Part shown: in pieces, positions 4,836 through 5,401 of the stretch
Layout: every line of letters starts with the position of its first letter
Position numbering within the stretch: position 1 is the stretch's first letter
Assembly: GCA_023423495.1 (NCBI GenBank)
Contig: JAFAFM010000130.1
Location: 1 to 5,401, forward strand
Source: Armatimonadota bacterium
Lineage (GTDB): Bacteria > Armatimonadota > Fimbriimonadia > Fimbriimonadales > Fimbriimonadaceae
Reading direction: 5' to 3'
DNA length: 5,401 nucleotides
Program-made: the position numbers and the translations under genes
The notes under the pieces: generated by a model
Database searches by the model: none
Told to the model about the DNA's origin: nothing
Seen by the model: only the letters and a program-made list of their open reading frames with translations

Positions 4836-5401
4836 ATGTACTGGCTCTACAACATCCTGATCCTGATTACCGCTCCGTTTTGGGTTCCCTGGATGTGGTG
4901 GCGGGCTCGGAAGCGGAACGAGCAACCGAATTGGAAGGAGCGGATGGGTGACTTCGATATCCCGCCCAGAAAGGACGGCAAGCGCCTCTGGTTTCATGCG
5001 GTCTCTGTGGGAGAAGTGGTCGCCGCGATGCCCGTTTTACGAGAGATTCGGAAACTGCTCCCTGATCACGAAATTGTGCTCAGCGTTACCACGAGCAGCG
5101 GACATCAAACCGCGAGAGAAAAGGCGGAGGGACTGTTCGACCATCTGGTCTATATGCCGATCGATATTGCCCGCTTCCAGCTATCGGCAATGCAGCGGGT
5201 CAGGCCGTCTGTAGTGGCAGTTATGGAGACCGAGCTATGGTTCAATTTCCTTTGGGCAGCCAAGGTTTTTGGTGCTCAAACACTTTTGATCAACGGTCGG
5301 ATCAGCGACCGATCCTTTCCGCGTTCCCGGAAGATCGCGTTCTTTTACAGAGCGCTCCTGAAGTTCATGGATCGCTGCCTAATGCAGACCGAGCTGGACG
5401 C
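4836..5401 (+). CDS. waaA: 3-deoxy-D-manno-octulosonic acid (Kdo) transferase, 5' part
   Basis: These are the first 188 codons of WaaA (KdtA), the inner-membrane glycosyltransferase (GT30) that adds Kdo from CMP-Kdo to lipid IVA in LPS synthesis. The gene runs off the right edge; full-length proteins are about 420-430 residues, so nearly the whole N-terminal Rossmann-like domain is seen. Residues 1-22 form the membrane anchor, rich in Trp. NWKERMG (32-38) contains the likely catalytic base E35, matching the ERLG glutamate of Aquifex WaaA. WFHAVSVGEVVAAMPVLREI (52-71), LSVTTSSG, YMPID, RPSVVAVMETELW and LINGRISDRSF follow in the usual order. The usual ETELWPN reads ETELWFN here, a Pro-to-Phe change. 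The start at 4836 gives the expected N-terminus but has only a weak GAG 8 nt upstream, so translation may be coupled to the 18-codon ORF that ends 5 bp before it. Confidence 0.95.
   Translation, partial: MYWLYNILILITAPFWVPWMWWRARKRNEQPNWKERMGDFDIPPRKDGKRLWFHAVSVGEVVAAMPVLREIRKLLPDHEIVLSVTTSSGHQTAREKAEGLFDHLVYMPIDIARFQLSAMQRVRPSVVAVMETELWFNFLWAAKVFGAQTLLINGRISDRSFPRSRKIAFFYRALLKFMDRCLMQTELD

Noticed and set aside
4948..5214. Open frame of 88 codons on the plus strand near the right edge.
   Set aside because: It is an out-of-frame shadow of waaA, whose frame from 4836 carries all the expected Kdo transferase motifs.

Overview
The window is a stretch of a diderm (Gram-negative-type) bacterial chromosome. 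A Kdo transferase gene (waaA/kdtA) implies an LPS-type outer membrane, and an ExbD gene implies proton-driven energy transduction across the envelope. Base composition is moderately GC-rich by eye (not computed). The phylum cannot be fixed from this sequence. The mix of DUF1579-like, DUF4349-like and MOFRL glycerate kinase genes, with several starts lacking a Shine-Dalgarno sequence, would suit a lineage such as Armatimonadota, but that is only a guess.

Left part (1-1634). The 3' end of a MOFRL-type glycerate kinase gene runs rightward and stops 6 bp from the end of a convergent PhyH-family dioxygenase gene. The dioxygenase lies 35 bp downstream of a CsoR-family metal-sensing repressor gene on the same (-) strand, so the pair may be a csoR-phyH transcription unit. 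No copper pump or chaperone gene is in view.

Middle part (1635-3761). A 51-bp divergent region separates csoR from a solitary exbD gene (+), which has no exbB or tonB beside it. A well-formed sigma70-type promoter overlaps the exbD stop codon. It drives a small secreted DUF1579-like protein through a leader carrying a GC-rich repeat and a good Shine-Dalgarno sequence. Next is a membrane-anchored protein with a Pro/Gly-rich linker and a C-terminal DUF4349-like ferredoxin-fold/coiled-coil region.

Right part (3762-5401). purC (long, yeast Ade1-like class) is complete and starts 18 bp after the DUF4349-like gene. A 153-bp gap after purC holds a hairpin, three copies of a GATTCYTCGRTT motif (two of which form a long-range inverted repeat), a candidate promoter and an 18-codon ORF. 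The ORF ends 5 bp before the start of waaA, which runs off the right edge.

Most of the window is ordinary housekeeping and envelope content, and I see no complete defence system, mobile element, CRISPR array or structural RNA gene. The items most worth a second look are the repeats and small ORF before waaA, the repeat at the predicted start site of the DUF1579-like gene, and a recurring -10-like hexamer exactly 7 nt before start codons, which suggests leaderless transcripts.
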